This document shows, one piece after another, positions 22,669-22,993 of a DNA stretch of 22,993 bases. Below the pieces are notes generated by a model, which saw nothing but the letters and a program-made list of their open reading frames with translations, searched no databases and had not been told where the DNA came from. The stretch comes from JBBDIM01 sp040880405 (GTDB lineage: Bacteria; Planctomycetota; Planctomycetia; Pirellulales; Pirellulaceae), in contig JBBDIM010000126.1 in assembly GCA_040880405.1 (NCBI GenBank), positions 1 to 22,993 of the forward strand. Direction: 5' to 3'. Positions within the stretch are counted from its first letter, which is position 1; every line of letters starts with the position of its first letter. The position numbers and the translations under genes are program-made.

Positions 22669-22993
22669 ATGTCGGCAGATCAAGAGCTTTCGGTCATTCA
22701 AGACCTCTCGCTGCCGTTGGAGCGAGATCTGTTTCTTCGCAGTCTGATTCGCGAACTCGCGGGAACGTTGCAGGATGTGGTGGGCCTGGAGGAGGCCGCG
22801 GGGTTTGTGAGTGTCGTCGGTCAGCGAATTGGGGAGCAGATCGACGATCAATACAAGCAGGGCTTGGTGACTGACCGACTGACCCGCTCACAGGTCGCCG
22901 CGGTCTTGGTTGATCTCAAACGCCGGATCCAGGGTGATTTTTATGTAATCGAGGAGGATGAGGACAAAATTGTCCTGGGCAATCGGGCCTGCC
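22669..22993 (+). CDS. Protein with N-terminal MetOD1-like (methanogen output domain) region, 3' end cut by window
   Basis: ATG 22669 follows AAAGGA by about 5 nt and opens a frame of 108 codons that runs off the window. There is no signal peptide. The sequence is helical at first (MSADQELSVIQDLSLPLERD, then LFLRSLIRELAGTLQDVVGL), then IDDQYKQGLVTDRLTRSQVA, and then beta-like DFYVIEEDEDKIVLGNRAC at the edge. The order of a helical part followed by DKIVLxNRxC resembles the MetOD1 output domain of bacterial and archaeal signalling proteins, whose metal-binding-like Cys starts a CPFG segment. This is recognition from memory on a partial protein, so it is tentative. A cytoplasmic sensor or regulator is the likely role, perhaps with a kinase or cyclase domain further on. 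Confidence 0.6.
   Translation, partial: MSADQELSVIQDLSLPLERDLFLRSLIRELAGTLQDVVGLEEAAGFVSVVGQRIGEQIDDQYKQGLVTDRLTRSQVAAVLVDLKRRIQGDFYVIEEDEDKIVLGNRAC

Overview
The window looks like a chromosomal segment of a planctomycete, probably from the Pirellulales. This rests on family content, not on a marker gene. It carries a secreted DUF1080 protein, an SHD1 domain joined to a PQQ-type propeller, a propeller joined to c-type heme domains, an FGE-like (SUMF) protein, an extremely Ser/Arg/Pro/Gly-rich protein with the C-terminal domain often labelled 'mu-protocadherin-like' in Rhodopirellula relatives, and a small protein starting with an NPFASP motif. Genes are well spaced, mostly on alternating strands, and many products have Sec signal peptides. 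I see no tRNA, rRNA, CRISPR array, transposase or phage gene.

Layout. 1-1120 (minus): AEC-type permease whose frame runs on into a GyrI/Cass2-like effector-binding domain cut by the window edge. 1227-2011 (plus): a compact operon of a CbiX/SirB-like chelatase, a 27-residue membrane peptide and a 72-residue protein. 2055-4289 (minus): secreted glycoside-hydrolase-like protein. 4574-6322 (plus): esterase fused to an SMP-30/gluconolactonase propeller. 6371-6607: a 237-nt MITE-like inverted-repeat element. 6638-6898 (minus): small membrane protein. 7102-7932 (plus): FGE-like protein lacking one catalytic cysteine. 8046-9197 (minus): lactonase-family propeller. 9317-9390: a second, partial copy of the 6.4-kb repeat. 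9498-11303 (plus): propeller with two c-type heme sites. 11601-12032 (plus): two-CBS protein. 12154-13431 (minus): DEAD-box RNA helicase with a TTG start. 13595-14398 (minus): DUF1080. 14515-15204 (minus): secreted protein built of 12-residue repeats. 15477-16532 (plus): secreted SnoaL/NTF2-like protein. 16602-19097 (plus): giant low-complexity surface protein, then a textbook terminator. 19206-19388: a 183-nt imperfect palindrome. 19932-20591 (plus): FixJ/NarL-type response regulator. 20670-20948 and 20935-22392 (plus): NPFASP protein and SHD1-PQQ protein, overlapping. 22669-end (plus): start of a protein that appears to carry a methanogen-output-type (MetOD1-like) domain.

Functionally, several genes (GH-like, esterase/SMP-30, lactonase propeller, DUF1080) fit periplasmic or extracellular carbohydrate breakdown, as expected of a polysaccharide-degrading planctomycete. 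They are not in one operon, so a shared pathway is inference. I found no convincing large new defence or metabolic system. The most novel-looking items are the permease/effector-domain reading frame with its embedded ribosome binding site, two unrelated families of long palindromic repeats without any transposase, and two repetitive secreted proteins.
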